The notes below the pieces were generated by a model. That model saw only the letters and a program-made list of their open reading frames with translations, was not told where the DNA came from and ran no database searches. This document shows positions 8,165-17,351 of a stretch of DNA of 64,000 bases, piece by piece. The stretch is from G963667975 sp963677395 (GTDB lineage: Bacteria; Bacteroidota; Bacteroidia; Bacteroidales; G963667975). The DNA lies in assembly GCA_963677395.2 (NCBI GenBank), contig OY781965.2, positions 1,612,001 through 1,676,000 on the forward strand, in the 5' to 3' direction. The first letter of the stretch is position 1. Each line of letters begins with the position of its first letter. Position numbers and translations under genes: made by a program.

Positions 8165-9601
8165 TTAATCGTTTTTTTCGCGTTTGCGAAGGGGGAAATC
8201 TTTTCGTTGCAGATAATCATAACGAAGGTTTCTGCCTGGTTGATAACAGATTGCAATAATTGAATCCTGCGCTTCTTTGATCGTACTGTACTCAGCAAAA
8301 TCAAGAGTGCGAATGATTGCTTCGAATACACGGATTGCGCCGGAATGGTCAACCAGCATCACGCGTTTGCCAAGGTTCCGGTTCAGTAAATCAATAAAGC
8401 TGTAAGCAATTCTCCAGTCAGCTTCTATCAGAGTTTCTCCTTCGGGATAGTGATAGAAACGGTTTTTAAACATCTTGCTGATCTTGTTTTTAATCTCTGT
8501 AGTATTGTCGGAACCATGACTGTAAATCTTTACGGCTTCTTCAATAATTTCGTTTTTATGAAGAAATGTTAATGCACCGTATTTTTGTGAATTCAAGCCG
8601 AATAATGCGTTGAATGATATGTTTGTATATCCTGCTTCGAGCAGAAAATTGCGGGCTGTTTGCTCGGTGTTTTCTGATTCACTTCCGAATACCGGAATAG
8701 GAGTATCTTTTGACCATGACCAGAGAGGGTATCCGCTTTTGTCAAGAATATCTACTGCAACTTTAAAATCTTTTCCCAGTTCACGGGCGGTTTTGGTTCC
8801 TTCGTCCTTCAGAAAATTACTTTTTGAACCAGATATTCTGCGGTTGTTTTCCCAGATATCCCAGAAACCGGAACCTACAAATTCAGGGTTTTCGCCACCG
8901 GATTCATGAATAGATTTGCCATGTCGGATAAGAATAACATGGGTTTGATTTAAGGGAACATAACCCTGAGCAAAGAGTGGAACGGCTTTTTCGTTCGGTA
9001 GCCATATAATGGCTTCACGCATATTGAGTCCACTTCCGTCTTCGAGCATTCTGCCAGTAGTACGACGGGAACCATCATCGTTAGTAGCCATATCATTGGC
9101 CAAAACCAATTTGGTTCTGTAGCGTGAGCGGTGAGAACCAATGATCGGAATGTTTTGAGGACACAACATATCATTAAATCGGCTTAAGCTGAATGTTTGC
9201 AGAAGTAACCGACGGAAACTATCATTCTTGATTAAACCATTCCATGCAAGATAGAAGAGATTAGGGTCACCATTGGGTATTTTGTATCGGATGAATTCAT
9301 ATTTGTGTTTAATGTAGTTCTGAGGAGTCATATCATACTCAAGGGTTTTGATGAAAAAGTAGATATCTTTACTAATTACCTTGAGCTTATTGATTAGTTC
9401 GACAGTTACATCATTTTCACTCATTTTAAAGCTATCACCATACACAAGTTGAAGAAATTTGATATCATCCTTCACACTTTGCTCGGTGTGGCAGTTGTGA
9501 AATTCTGCATGTTCGCGTTTTGAATTACTTTCCAAAGAAGTAGCCTGGAATCCTTGCCCACTTGCTTCCTCGTTTTTTGGCTTCATTCTTTTGTTCTCCA
9601 T
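8165..9601 (-). CDS. Histidine phosphatase superfamily protein
   Basis: A 478-aa protein with a C-terminal histidine phosphatase (phosphoglycerate mutase-like) domain from about residue 218 to 470. The phosphoacceptor motif is LIRHGKS, with His227 as nucleophile, and the second catalytic His lies in VDHSGAIRVF. The first 215 residues are mostly helical and not recognised; they are unusual because typical members are 200-250 aa. No signal peptide is seen, so it is probably cytoplasmic. Substrate is unknown. Single gene, with no clear operon partner. Confidence 0.75.
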   Translation of the reverse strand: MENKRMKPKNEEASGQGFQATSLESNSKREHAEFHNCHTEQSVKDDIKFLQLVYGDSFKMSENDVTVELINKLKVISKDIYFFIKTLEYDMTPQNYIKHKYEFIRYKIPNGDPNLFYLAWNGLIKNDSFRRLLLQTFSLSRFNDMLCPQNIPIIGSHRSRYRTKLVLANDMATNDDGSRRTTGRMLEDGSGLNMREAIIWLPNEKAVPLFAQGYVPLNQTHVILIRHGKSIHESGGENPEFVGSGFWDIWENNRRISGSKSNFLKDEGTKTARELGKDFKVAVDILDKSGYPLWSWSKDTPIPVFGSESENTEQTARNFLLEAGYTNISFNALFGLNSQKYGALTFLHKNEIIEEAVKIYSHGSDNTTEIKNKISKMFKNRFYHYPEGETLIEADWRIAYSFIDLLNRNLGKRVMLVDHSGAIRVFEAIIRTLDFAEYSTIKEAQDSIIAICYQPGRNLRYDYLQRKDFPLRKREKND

Positions 9602-9751
9602 GTATAATTATTATATTGAAATAATGGTTTTTATTAAACAGTTAGTATCTGAATAAGGTTTAATACAACGTGATTGAACGAGGTTTATTTTAAAATTAAA
9701 GTGATAATCAGATAGCTCCTTAATCGGTTTAGTTGTTTTTTGAAAAGAAAA

Positions 9752-9781
9752 GCGGCAAAATGTATTTCTACATTTTGCCGC
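9752..9781 (-). terminator. Rho-independent terminator after the aminotransferase
   Basis: Perfect 13-base stem GCGGCAAAATGTA (9752-9764) with TACATTTTGCCGC (9769-9781), four-base loop, followed on the minus strand by a T-rich tail. It lies 26 bases after the aminotransferase stop. Confidence 0.85.
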
Positions 9782-9807
9782 TTCCTGTTGTTGAATGTAG
9801 AATATCT

Positions 9808-11007
9808 TTATTTGGTGCGGCCCGGATATACTTTTAGTGCTTCTTCCAGGCATTTCATGGCTGCCTTAAGGTCTTCTGTCTTTAATACATAGCTGATACG
9901 AACTTCATCTTTACCCTTACCCGGAGTAGAGTAGAATCCGGTTGCAGGTGCAAGCATCACAGTTTCGTTATTGTATTCAAAGGTATCGAGCAGCCATTTA
10001 CAGAAGATGTCAGAATCATCAATCGGCAAACGTGCAACTGCGTAGAATGCTCCTTTGGGGTTAGGACAGAAGCAGTTTGGCATATTGTTGATTGCGTCAA
10101 CTACAATGTTTCTGCGTTTGAGGTATTCTGAAATTACATTGTCAAAATATTCCTGAGGAGTATCACATGCAGCTTCTGAAATAATCTGTCCGAATGTTGG
10201 AGGGCTTAAACGAGCTTGCGCAAATTTCATGGCTGTATCCATAACTTCTTTATTCTTGGTAATGAATGCTCCAATACGAACACCACAGGCTGAATAACGT
10301 TTTGAAACGGAATCGAGAAGAATTACATTTTCTTCAATGCCTTTAAGGTGCATGGCTGAAAAATGAGTATTTCCATCATAGCAGAATTCGCGGTAAACTT
10401 CATCAGACAGAAGGTAAAGATCATATTTTTTTACAATATCCTTAAGCGTTTCGAGCTCTTCTTTTGAATAAAGATATCCGGTAGGATTATTCGGGTTGCA
10501 GATCATGATCGCTTTAGTGCGTGGAGTGATCAGCTTTTCAAATTCTGAAATAGGAGGAAGCGCAAAACCTGTATCAATAGAAGAAATAACCGGTTTAACA
10601 GTTACACCTGCTGAAGTTGCAAATCCATTGTAATTTGCATAGAAAGGTTCCGGAATGATAACTTCGTCGCCCGGATCCATACAAACATTGAAAGCAAACA
10701 AAATGCCTTCTGAACCGCCATTGGTTACAATAATGTCGTTTTCAGTGATATGAATATTGTTTTTCTTGTAATATTCAACCAGTTTTTTGCGATAAGAAAG
10801 AATACCAGCAGAGTGACTGTATTCAACAACTTTGATATCGGTTTTTCTCATTATTTCGAGAGCACCTTGTGGCGTTTCAATATCTGGTTGTCCGATGTTT
10901 AAATGATATACTTTTCTTCCTTTGCGTTTTGCTTCTTCGGCAAAAGGCACAAGCTTACGAATGGGTGAGGCAGGCATCTGCTTGCCTTTCAATGAAATAC
11001 TTGGCAT
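9808..11007 (-). CDS. PLP-dependent class I/II aminotransferase
   Basis: A 399-aa fold-type I aminotransferase, closest in pattern to aspartate aminotransferases of the Ib group. The protein shows the N-terminal LNIGQPDIETP, the cofactor-phosphate region TNGGSEGILFAF, the NPNNPTGYLYS segment binding PLP and substrate, SDEVYREF, and the Schiff-base lysine in DSVSKRYSACGVRIG (Lys236). Length is normal. It probably transfers the amino group between an amino acid such as aspartate and 2-oxoglutarate in the cytoplasm; exact substrate cannot be told from sequence. Transcribed alone, with a strong terminator. Confidence 0.88.
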   Translation of the reverse strand: MPSISLKGKQMPASPIRKLVPFAEEAKRKGRKVYHLNIGQPDIETPQGALEIMRKTDIKVVEYSHSAGILSYRKKLVEYYKKNNIHITENDIIVTNGGSEGILFAFNVCMDPGDEVIIPEPFYANYNGFATSAGVTVKPVISSIDTGFALPPISEFEKLITPRTKAIMICNPNNPTGYLYSKEELETLKDIVKKYDLYLLSDEVYREFCYDGNTHFSAMHLKGIEENVILLDSVSKRYSACGVRIGAFITKNKEVMDTAMKFAQARLSPPTFGQIISEAACDTPQEYFDNVISEYLKRRNIVVDAINNMPNCFCPNPKGAFYAVARLPIDDSDIFCKWLLDTFEYNNETVMLAPATGFYSTPGKGKDEVRISYVLKTEDLKAAMKCLEEALKVYPGRTK

Positions 11008-11040
11008 ATTGGTTCTGATTTTAGAATGTACAAAGCAACA

Positions 11041-11071
11041 AAAAATCCCGATAGGTTTTACCGGGATTTTT
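11041..11071 (-). terminator. Terminator after the DUF1573 gene
   Basis: Stem AAAAATCCCG (11041-11050) with CGGGATTTTT (11062-11071). On the minus strand the hairpin is followed by a T-run, 21 bases after the DUF1573 stop. Confidence 0.8.
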
Positions 11072-11092
11072 GTTTATCAGTTACTTTTTTTA

Positions 11093-11545
11093 CTATCGAT
11101 TGTTTGTAGGAACAGCATTTGGGTTCACATTATTTTGTGGAACGTTTTCAGCAGGTTTCTGATTCACTTTTCCCTCGATACGTAATACAACACGGTCTGT
11201 TTTCCCATTGGAAACCACAGTGATGGTTTTACTGATTATGCCTAAACGGTTGGTGTCATAATGTACTTTGATTGTTCCTTTTTTGCCAGGCATGATTGGT
11301 TCGCGAGTCCAGTTAGGAGTAGTACAACCGCACGATGCAGCAACGTTAGAAAGAATCAATGGTTCTTTACCAGTGTTGGTGAAACTGAATTCACAGTCGC
11401 CATTAGCTCCCTGCATGATTTCGCCATAGTTGTGAACGGTTTTGTCAAATTTGATTTCAGGACCGTTTGGATTACTTGGAACGGTTTGAGCATTCAGACC
11501 AATCATCGCAACCAGCAGAATAAGTGTAAAAACTACTTTTTTCAT
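11093..11545 (-). CDS. DUF1573 domain secreted protein
   Basis: A 150-aa exported protein. A signal peptide of about 19 residues ends at GLNAQ. Residues 30-130 match the DUF1573 family common in Bacteroidetes: FDKTVHNYGEIMQG, F.FTNTGKEPLILSNVAASCGCTTP, and ITVVSNG. The Cys pair in SCGCTTP is the conserved feature. The domain is an immunoglobulin-like/ASPM-type beta sandwich whose role is unknown. The tail (residues 131-150) is rich in Asn and Pro and probably disordered. A TAAATTTG-like -7 box lies upstream on the minus strand at 11591-11598, without a good -33 element. Confidence 0.85.
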   Translation of the reverse strand: MKKVVFTLILLVAMIGLNAQTVPSNPNGPEIKFDKTVHNYGEIMQGANGDCEFSFTNTGKEPLILSNVAASCGCTTPNWTREPIMPGKKGTIKVHYDTNRLGIISKTITVVSNGKTDRVVLRIEGKVNQKPAENVPQNNVNPNAVPTNNR

Positions 11546-11848
11546 GTTTTATTTGTTTTAGGTTCTTTTTCTAAGAAATGAATAACGTTACAAATTTAGA
11601 AAATTATATTTTCATGTCATTTATTTCGGTGAATTATTTCTTTACAAATTGCGTACCAGAAATTATTTCGGTGAATAATAACAAATATAGGACAAGTGAG
11701 AGGACGAAAAGGTTTGATTGAGTCGGAAATATTTGGTTGAAACCTCGTGAATACTGGATGTGTGATTTTTTTTTAAGTTCTAAAATCTTGAAGAAGAAAG
11801 CGGAAAGGAAAGAGAATAAAAAAAATACGACAAAAAAGCGGGGAAACA
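11546..11848. other. Intergenic AT-rich stretch, no gene seen
   Basis: Between the DUF1573 gene and the tRNA-Asp promoter. Short open frames here are low complexity (Phe, Leu, Lys) and lack family similarity. Two minus-strand -7-like boxes (CAAATTTA at 11591, CAAATATA at 11682) could serve the DUF1573 gene. Confidence 0.4.
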
Positions 11849-11879
11849 TTTGGAGATGTCAAAAATTGATGTACTTTTG
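11849..11879 (+). promoter_or_regulatory. Promoter of tRNA-Asp
   Basis: Exact Bacteroidetes promoter: TTTG (11849-11852), 19 bases, then TACTTTTG (11872-11879). The tRNA begins 17 bases downstream. Confidence 0.8.
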
Positions 11880-11896
11880 CATCATCAAAACGACAC

Positions 11897-11974
11897 GGTT
11901 CGGTAGTTCAGTTTGGTTAGAATACATGCCTGTCACGCATGGGGTCGCGGGTTCGAGTCCCGTCCGGACCGCCA
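11897..11974 (+). tRNA. tRNA-Asp (GTC)
   Basis: Cloverleaf with acceptor GGTTCGG/CCGGACC, anticodon GTC in CTGTCAC, T-arm GCGGGTTCGAGTCCCGT, discriminator G at 11971 and CCA encoded (11972-11974). It has its own promoter and terminator. Confidence 0.95.
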
Positions 11975-11977
11975 AAC

Positions 11978-12008
11978 AAAAGGGAAGCAAAAGTTTCCCT
12001 TTCTTGTT
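11978..12008 (+). terminator. Terminator of tRNA-Asp
   Basis: Hairpin AAAGGGAA / TTTCCCTTT right after the tRNA CCA end, followed by a T-rich stretch (CTTGTTTTC). Confidence 0.75.
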
Positions 12009-12216
12009 TTCCGGATATTGGTCAATCGCAATATAATGGAAGTTTTTAATGTGCTTTTACACCTGCTTTTATGATGAAGTAAGTAGAATTTGTTTCTTTC
12101 TTACAGACAAATTTATATGATACTATTTTGTTCGTATTACGTAATACTTCTCTCAGAATTTTGCATGGCTGCAAATTTCTTTTTTTGTTGTAGGTTTGCC
12201 ATGTAAAACAGAAACG

Positions 12217-13191
12217 ATGATTGTAAGTATTTTCAAAAGAGATTTTATTGCACAATACATATTGTTTGGTATTGCAGCTATTGTAATGTGGATCAGTCCG
12301 TTTGTGCATCCAGCTCCGATGATTGTGATGGATTCTCCGGCACCACTTTATAACATCTTTTATGTTCTCTTTTCGGAGATTCCTTTTCTATATGTACTGA
12401 TCGGTTTTTTGTTGTTACTGGCTCAATCGTTCTGGTTTAAAGAAATCTTATCGAAGAATGATCTTTTCAGCAGAACGTCGTCTTTTGTTGGATTGATTTA
12501 TTTTATGTTGATGAGTTCATCGTCCAATCATCAGACATTAACGCCTCTGATTTTTTCAAACTTTCTTATTATTATTGCATTAGGGCGTATATTCGCATTT
12601 TATCAACAAAGCGATGCATTGCTTGATGTGTTCAATTGTAGCTTTTTGCTCTCATTGGCGGGAATGTTTTTTCTTCCTTCCATTTTGCTTTTTCCATTAA
12701 TCTGGCTTTCTTTTATAGTTTATCGTCAGTTTTTGTGGAGAGATTGGCTGATTTCCATCATTGGATTGATTACGCCGTGGCTATTTTTGATTAGTTTTTC
12801 ATACCTGAATAACTCACTAACAGATATATCGCAACAATACATTCTTTATTTTCGATCGCTAAAACTCTATTTTCCGCCCATGTTGTGGAGCGAAACTTTG
12901 TTTTACAGTATTATGGGATTTTTTGTTCTGCCAGGATTTTTTCTTATTTTGCGTAAGTTGAATGAATCGCCTATTGCATACCGTAAACGTGTGAATATTA
13001 TTATCCTTTTTCTGCTTATTTCCGTAACTTTATCCTTACTGGGCATCAAACATTTCGAAAACACAGAATTTCTCTTTTTACCCCTTTCATATATTGTAGC
13101 GATTATGATTTTTGAACAAAAGAGGAGCTGGATGAGTGAAATATTGTTTCTGATATTCATTGCAGCAATTATTGTAAAATATTATTTTTGA
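12217..13191 (+). CDS. DUF6427 family integral membrane protein
   Basis: A 324-aa polytopic membrane protein with about nine hydrophobic segments; it reads as the Bacteroidetes family DUF6427. Recognisable features are the N-terminal MIVSIFKRDF, the SSSNHQTLTPLIFSNFL loop, and FVVYRQ/FIVYRQF near the middle. Function is unknown. The start is placed at the ATG at 12217, which fits family N-termini, rather than at an in-frame TTG seven codons upstream (12196). It lies downstream of tRNA-Asp and upstream of the DUF3307 remnant. Confidence 0.75.
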   Translation: MIVSIFKRDFIAQYILFGIAAIVMWISPFVHPAPMIVMDSPAPLYNIFYVLFSEIPFLYVLIGFLLLLAQSFWFKEILSKNDLFSRTSSFVGLIYFMLMSSSSNHQTLTPLIFSNFLIIIALGRIFAFYQQSDALLDVFNCSFLLSLAGMFFLPSILLFPLIWLSFIVYRQFLWRDWLISIIGLITPWLFLISFSYLNNSLTDISQQYILYFRSLKLYFPPMLWSETLFYSIMGFFVLPGFFLILRKLNESPIAYRKRVNIIILFLLISVTLSLLGIKHFENTEFLFLPLSYIVAIMIFEQKRSWMSEILFLIFIAAIIVKYYF

Positions 13192-13209
13192 ACAACTTAA
13201 TTAACAATA

Positions 13210-13573
13210 ATGGAAAAATTATCATTCTTTTACTCCTTCATGCCAGGTGATTTTATTTTGTAAGGTGATAAACTTAGCAGCCTGAAGTGTAGTAAAATTA
13301 CCTGCCTATTTATTCATACCGGATTATATACGGCTGTTTTTTTGGCTGTAACTTCTTTTATTCTTGGTCTTTCTGTAAAAAATGCTATCTTATTTTCATT
13401 GTTTAACGGAGTGATTCATTTAATTGTTGACTACTTTACAGGAAAAGCGAAATATTGGGAAAAAAATTAGCAGGCATTTATAATAATAGTGGGTTGATCA
13501 TATATTACATCTCTTTACATTCATTCTGAGTTATCTTTGGCTTGTGCATGGCATGATTCTTGCATCACTGTAA
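13210..13573 (+). pseudogene. Decayed DUF3307 gene
   Basis: Translating from the ATG at 13210 gives a short N-terminus ending MPGDFIL, an in-frame TAA (13261-13263) where the family has Gln (GDF.LQ), then GDKLSS, LFIHTGLYTAVFL and GVIHLIVDYFTGKAKYWEKN to a stop at 13468. The family C-terminus continues in the +1 frame as WVDHILHLFTFILSYLW and ends at 13571. DUF3307 proteins are small membrane proteins of about 120-240 residues with exactly this order. At least one nonsense change, one frameshift and extra stops mean it cannot make the full protein. Found by reading frames by eye; none of the pieces is long. Confidence 0.75.
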
Positions 13574-13652
13574 ACTCCTGTTTTTTTAATGACTCTATTT
13601 GTCAATCTATCAAATCAATAGAGATCAATTTCTGAATTGATGCATAAAATGA

Positions 13653-13684
13653 TTTTGAACACCCTCTGGAAATGAGTACCTTTG
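13653..13684 (+). promoter_or_regulatory. Promoter of the Ehr-like operon
   Basis: TTTTG (13653-13657), 19 bases, TACCTTTG (13677-13684): an exact Bacteroidetes promoter. Predicted leader of about 90 bases before the first gene at 13779. Confidence 0.75.
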
Positions 13685-13778
13685 TAGTCGTATTTAATGT
13701 TTGATGATGAGAATCGGTTGATTGATATGAAACGGTGCTTTGTATCATGAGGTTGCGTTTTCCTTAAACTCTTGAGAT

Positions 13779-15770
13779 ATGGTCGTTTTTCTTCTTGTTT
13801 TTTTGTTTATAGCCACGCTTGGACTCTTTTTATTACCCAAATTGTGGAAGTACCCTTTAACATTGCTGAGTGGTTTTGTAATTGCTGGAGTATCACTAAC
13901 GCTTGCAATTCCAACCTTATTTCAGGGTGTCAGCTACACCGAATCATTTCAGTTTCCTTTCTGGCAAAATGGTATAAGTATCAGAATCGATAGGCTTACA
14001 GCTTTCTTTATGCTTGTAATCAACTTCACCTGCATCACCGGTTTTATTTATGCCAGAAGCTATCTCAAAGCTTACATGAATGCCAAAAGTGAACATTCAT
14101 TTGGTTTACATTATACTGCATTGATCTGGTTACAGGCTTCGATGCTGAGTGTAACTGTGATTGATAGTGGTTTTGCTTTTTTGGTTGCATGGGAATTGAT
14201 GTCGGTGAGTTCGTTTCTTCTCGTGATTTTTGATGCAAAAGACCGTGATACCATGAAGGCTGGTATTAATTATTTGATTCAGATGCATGTAGGCTTTTTG
14301 TTTTTGTTGATTGCTTTTTTAATTATTGAGAACGAAACCGGAGTTGCCAGTTTCAATAATTTAACAGTCTATTTTTCTACTCATCCCAATATTCCTCTTT
14401 TTGCTTTGTTTTTTATTGGTTTTGGTATTAAAGCAGGCTTTGTTCCGCTTCACACGTGGCTTCCCATGGCTCATCCGGCTGCTCCATCTCATGTATCAGG
14501 GATAATGTCGGGAGTGATGATAAAAATGGGCATTTATGGAATCGTTCGGGTGATGTTCTCACTTCAGGATAATTTATTGGAAATTGGAGCTTTTGTACTT
14601 ATTATATCTATAATCTCAGGACTTCTCGGAGTGATGTTCGCGATTGTCCAGCATGATTTGAAACGATTACTAGCATATCATAGTATCGAGAATATTGGAA
14701 TAATTGGGATAGGGCTTGGGCTGGGACTTATTGGAAAAGCGCTGAATATGCCTCTTATCGAAGTGCTGGGATTTAGTGGTGGTTTGTTGCATGTGCTCAA
14801 TCACTCGTTATTCAAATCACTGCTGTTTTATAATGCGGGCTCCGTTTATATTGCCACACATACGCGTAATATTGAGCATCTTGGCGGGTTAATTAAAAAA
14901 ATGCCCTATACTGCAATTCTCTTTCTGATCGGATCGTTGGCAATATGTGGCCTGCCTCCGTTTAATGGCTTTATTTCTGAATATCTGATTTACTCAGGAT
15001 TATTCAAATCGCTATATCATATTGGCTTTTATGAATCGACGCTGATGCTGGCTGCTATTATCGGACTGGCTTTGATTGGTGGTTTAGCTGTATTTTGTTT
15101 TACGAAAGCTTTTGGAATCGTTTTCTTAGGAAATAGCAGAAGTGATGCCACTTTACATGCAAAAGAAATTGATAAACCGGGGATTTTTAACCTTTCTTTT
15201 ATTGTATTTGTAATGCTGTTGATTGGGCTTTTGCCAGTCGCTTTTGTAGAACCAATCTTTGCAATTGTAAATCAGGCTACCGGAATAACCCTTTCGTCAG
15301 GCATTCAACCGGTAAGTTTTAATAATATGGTGAATATTAGTATTATCGGTGGAATTTTTGTGCTTTTGGTTGCCGTTCTGCTTGTTTGGCGTTATTATCA
15401 TCTGAAACGTTTAAATGCAGTAAGTTACGGTCCTACTTGGGGCTGCGGATACACAGCAGGCACAGCAAAACATCAGTATACAGCTACTTCTTTTGCTGAC
15501 AACTTTTCAACACTGGCACAGCCGATTTTACAATCAAAAAAAGAAATGCAGCCGATTGAGACGTCTGATATTTTTCCTACAAATCGTCACTTTCTGATAC
15601 ACCAAAGCGATATGATTAAGAAAATAGGAATTGATTGGCCAATCGAGAAACTGCTTACATTGTTGAAAAAAATAGCGGTAATGCAAACAGGTCAGATTCA
15701 GCATTATATCCTTTATGCGTTTGTGTTTATGCTGCTAATTTTAGTGCTTACCTTTTTTAATTTTATATAG
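13779..15770 (+). CDS. HyfB-like proton-pumping antiporter subunit
   Basis: A 663-aa polytopic membrane protein of the NuoL/MrpA/HyfB (HycC) antiporter-like family, about 16 helices. Conserved features are the helix-5 glutamate in VAWELMSVSSFLLV, GAGIKAG-like FGIKAGFVPLHTWLPMAHPAAPSHVSG, and the lysine-bearing HDLKRLLAYHSIENIG. The C-terminal extension with GPTWGCGYTAGTAKHQYTATSF is typical of the hydrogenase-4/formate hydrogenlyase type rather than of NuoL. It is the first gene of a six-gene operon; the next gene follows by two bases. It should translocate H+ or Na+ driven by the attached peripheral arm. Confidence 0.88.
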   Translation: MVVFLLVFLFIATLGLFLLPKLWKYPLTLLSGFVIAGVSLTLAIPTLFQGVSYTESFQFPFWQNGISIRIDRLTAFFMLVINFTCITGFIYARSYLKAYMNAKSEHSFGLHYTALIWLQASMLSVTVIDSGFAFLVAWELMSVSSFLLVIFDAKDRDTMKAGINYLIQMHVGFLFLLIAFLIIENETGVASFNNLTVYFSTHPNIPLFALFFIGFGIKAGFVPLHTWLPMAHPAAPSHVSGIMSGVMIKMGIYGIVRVMFSLQDNLLEIGAFVLIISIISGLLGVMFAIVQHDLKRLLAYHSIENIGIIGIGLGLGLIGKALNMPLIEVLGFSGGLLHVLNHSLFKSLLFYNAGSVYIATHTRNIEHLGGLIKKMPYTAILFLIGSLAICGLPPFNGFISEYLIYSGLFKSLYHIGFYESTLMLAAIIGLALIGGLAVFCFTKAFGIVFLGNSRSDATLHAKEIDKPGIFNLSFIVFVMLLIGLLPVAFVEPIFAIVNQATGITLSSGIQPVSFNNMVNISIIGGIFVLLVAVLLVWRYYHLKRLNAVSYGPTWGCGYTAGTAKHQYTATSFADNFSTLAQPILQSKKEMQPIETSDIFPTNRHFLIHQSDMIKKIGIDWPIEKLLTLLKKIAVMQTGQIQHYILYAFVFMLLILVLTFFNFI

Positions 15771-15772
15771 TT

Positions 15773-16681
15773 ATGTTAAGCTTGATTTTAATAATACTGA
15801 CTGCGCTGATATATCCAGGCATTATTATCCGGGCTAAAAGTATTTTTAGCGGTCGTAAAGGCCCCGGAATCTTTCAGCCGGTTAAAGATATATTTGTACT
15901 ATTTCACAAAGGAAGCGTCTTTAGCACTACCACGAGCCTGATCTTCCAGATTGCCCCTGCCATAACACTTGCTACAATAATTATAGCTACACTGATGCTG
16001 CCTTTTGGCACACAACCAGCAATTATCTCTTTTGAGAACGATTTTGTGATGTTTGCCTACATACTTGCATTAGGTAAATTTTTTACCATTATCTCCGCAC
16101 TCGACACTGGAAGTGGTTTTGAAGGAATGGGAGCAAACCGCGAAGCATTGTACTCGATGTTGGTTGAACCTGCCTTTTTCTTATTGTTGGCTACTTTTGC
16201 TTCAATTACCGGATATACTTCATTCTCAGATATTTTTGCACATTTTGAGATTTCAAACAATCATTATTTAATTATCATTGCGCTTATCAGTTTTTATATG
16301 CTGTTGCAGATAGCTATGATTGAGAATAGCCGACTTCCGGTTGATGATCCCAAAACTCACCTTGAACTTACCATGGTTCATGAGGTAATGATTCTGGATA
16401 ATAGCGGATTTGATAAAGCGTTGATTCACATTGGTACAATGTTGAAATTTTCAATCTACGGTTCTTTAATTTTTAATTCCGCAATCCCTTCAAATCTAAG
16501 CTTACCAATTCGTATTATTATCTATGTATTGTTACAGGCTTTCATTGCCTTTATTATGGGGATATGGGAATCTTTTCGTGCGCGAAATAAAATGCCGCGA
16601 AATACTATCTATATTTTTACGCTTACTGCGATTGGAATGTTAGCGTTTTTATTGGTTTTAGTTATGAATAATAAATTTTAA
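15773..16681 (+). CDS. HyfC/NuoH-like membrane subunit
   Basis: A 302-aa membrane protein of the NuoH/HycD/HyfC family, the subunit that links the peripheral arm to the membrane pumps. About eight helices are visible. Family segments include SIFSGRKGPGIFQPVKDIFVLF near residue 22, ALDTGSGFEGMGANREALYSMLVEPAFF and ENSRLPVDDPKTHLELTMVHE, with the charged loop that in complex I forms part of the quinone/cluster interface. It overlaps neither neighbour (2-base and 6-base gaps). Hydrogenase-4 type is supported by the RAKSIFSGRKGP and PDDPxTHLELTM-like segments. Confidence 0.88.
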   Translation: MLSLILIILTALIYPGIIIRAKSIFSGRKGPGIFQPVKDIFVLFHKGSVFSTTTSLIFQIAPAITLATIIIATLMLPFGTQPAIISFENDFVMFAYILALGKFFTIISALDTGSGFEGMGANREALYSMLVEPAFFLLLATFASITGYTSFSDIFAHFEISNNHYLIIIALISFYMLLQIAMIENSRLPVDDPKTHLELTMVHEVMILDNSGFDKALIHIGTMLKFSIYGSLIFNSAIPSNLSLPIRIIIYVLLQAFIAFIMGIWESFRARNKMPRNTIYIFTLTAIGMLAFLLVLVMNNKF

Positions 16682-16687
16682 CCAGGT

Positions 16688-17317
16688 ATGTTAAACTTTT
16701 TACTTATAGCATTTGCAATTACTCTTGTATATATCAGTTCTGCTGAGCGATTCAGAACATATGCCAAATTAATTGCAATTCAGGGTGTGCTGATTTTTAC
16801 GATAGCTATGGTTCTGCTTACTGAAGTGAATTTGGGTAACCTCATTTTTATCGCTGTTGAAACTCTCGTGTTCAAAGCAATTTTGGTTCCTTACTTCTTG
16901 TTTAAAGTTATCAGTAAAACAAAAGTATATAGGGTTCATAATAAAGCACTTCCTTCATTTTATGGTTTAGTATTGTCTCTTTGTGCACTGATTCTGAGCG
17001 TTTATATGGCAAATGTGCTTCACAATGAATTTGGAAGCATTACCTTCATGACGGTTTGTCTGTTTACGCTGTTGGTGGGTATTATCCTGATTGTTACGCA
17101 TAAACTGATTTTTTCTCATACAATAGGATTTCTGGTGATTGAAAATGGTGTTTTTCTCCTTTCGGTTTTGATTGGAACTGAAATGCCTCTGTTAATCAAC
17201 ATCGGAATTCTTCTCGATGTTTTCGTGAGTGTTCTGATTCTTACAATATTTGCGAACAGGATCGGAAGTAAATTCCGCGATATGGGAACTGAGAATTTAA
17301 CGACATTGAAGCATTAG
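16688..17317 (+). CDS. HyfE-like membrane subunit
   Basis: A 209-aa hydrophobic protein with about seven membrane segments, fitting HyfE of hydrogenase-4 (N-terminal half related to NuoK). Typical features are the acidic residue in VETLVFKAILVPYFLFKV and a second in FLVIENGVFLLSV, which correspond to the glutamates of NuoK-like helices. It follows HyfC-like by 6 bases; the gap to the next gene is 34 bases, the largest in the operon. Identification rests on order, size and these segments. Confidence 0.8.
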   Translation: MLNFLLIAFAITLVYISSAERFRTYAKLIAIQGVLIFTIAMVLLTEVNLGNLIFIAVETLVFKAILVPYFLFKVISKTKVYRVHNKALPSFYGLVLSLCALILSVYMANVLHNEFGSITFMTVCLFTLLVGIILIVTHKLIFSHTIGFLVIENGVFLLSVLIGTEMPLLINIGILLDVFVSVLILTIFANRIGSKFRDMGTENLTTLKH

Positions 17318-17351
17318 AATTTATTAAGTTGAAAGTGAAAAAACAAATAAT

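Noticed and set aside
12196..12216. TTG start for the DUF6427 gene
   Set aside because: The ATG at 12217 fits the family start; the seven extra residues are not conserved-looking.
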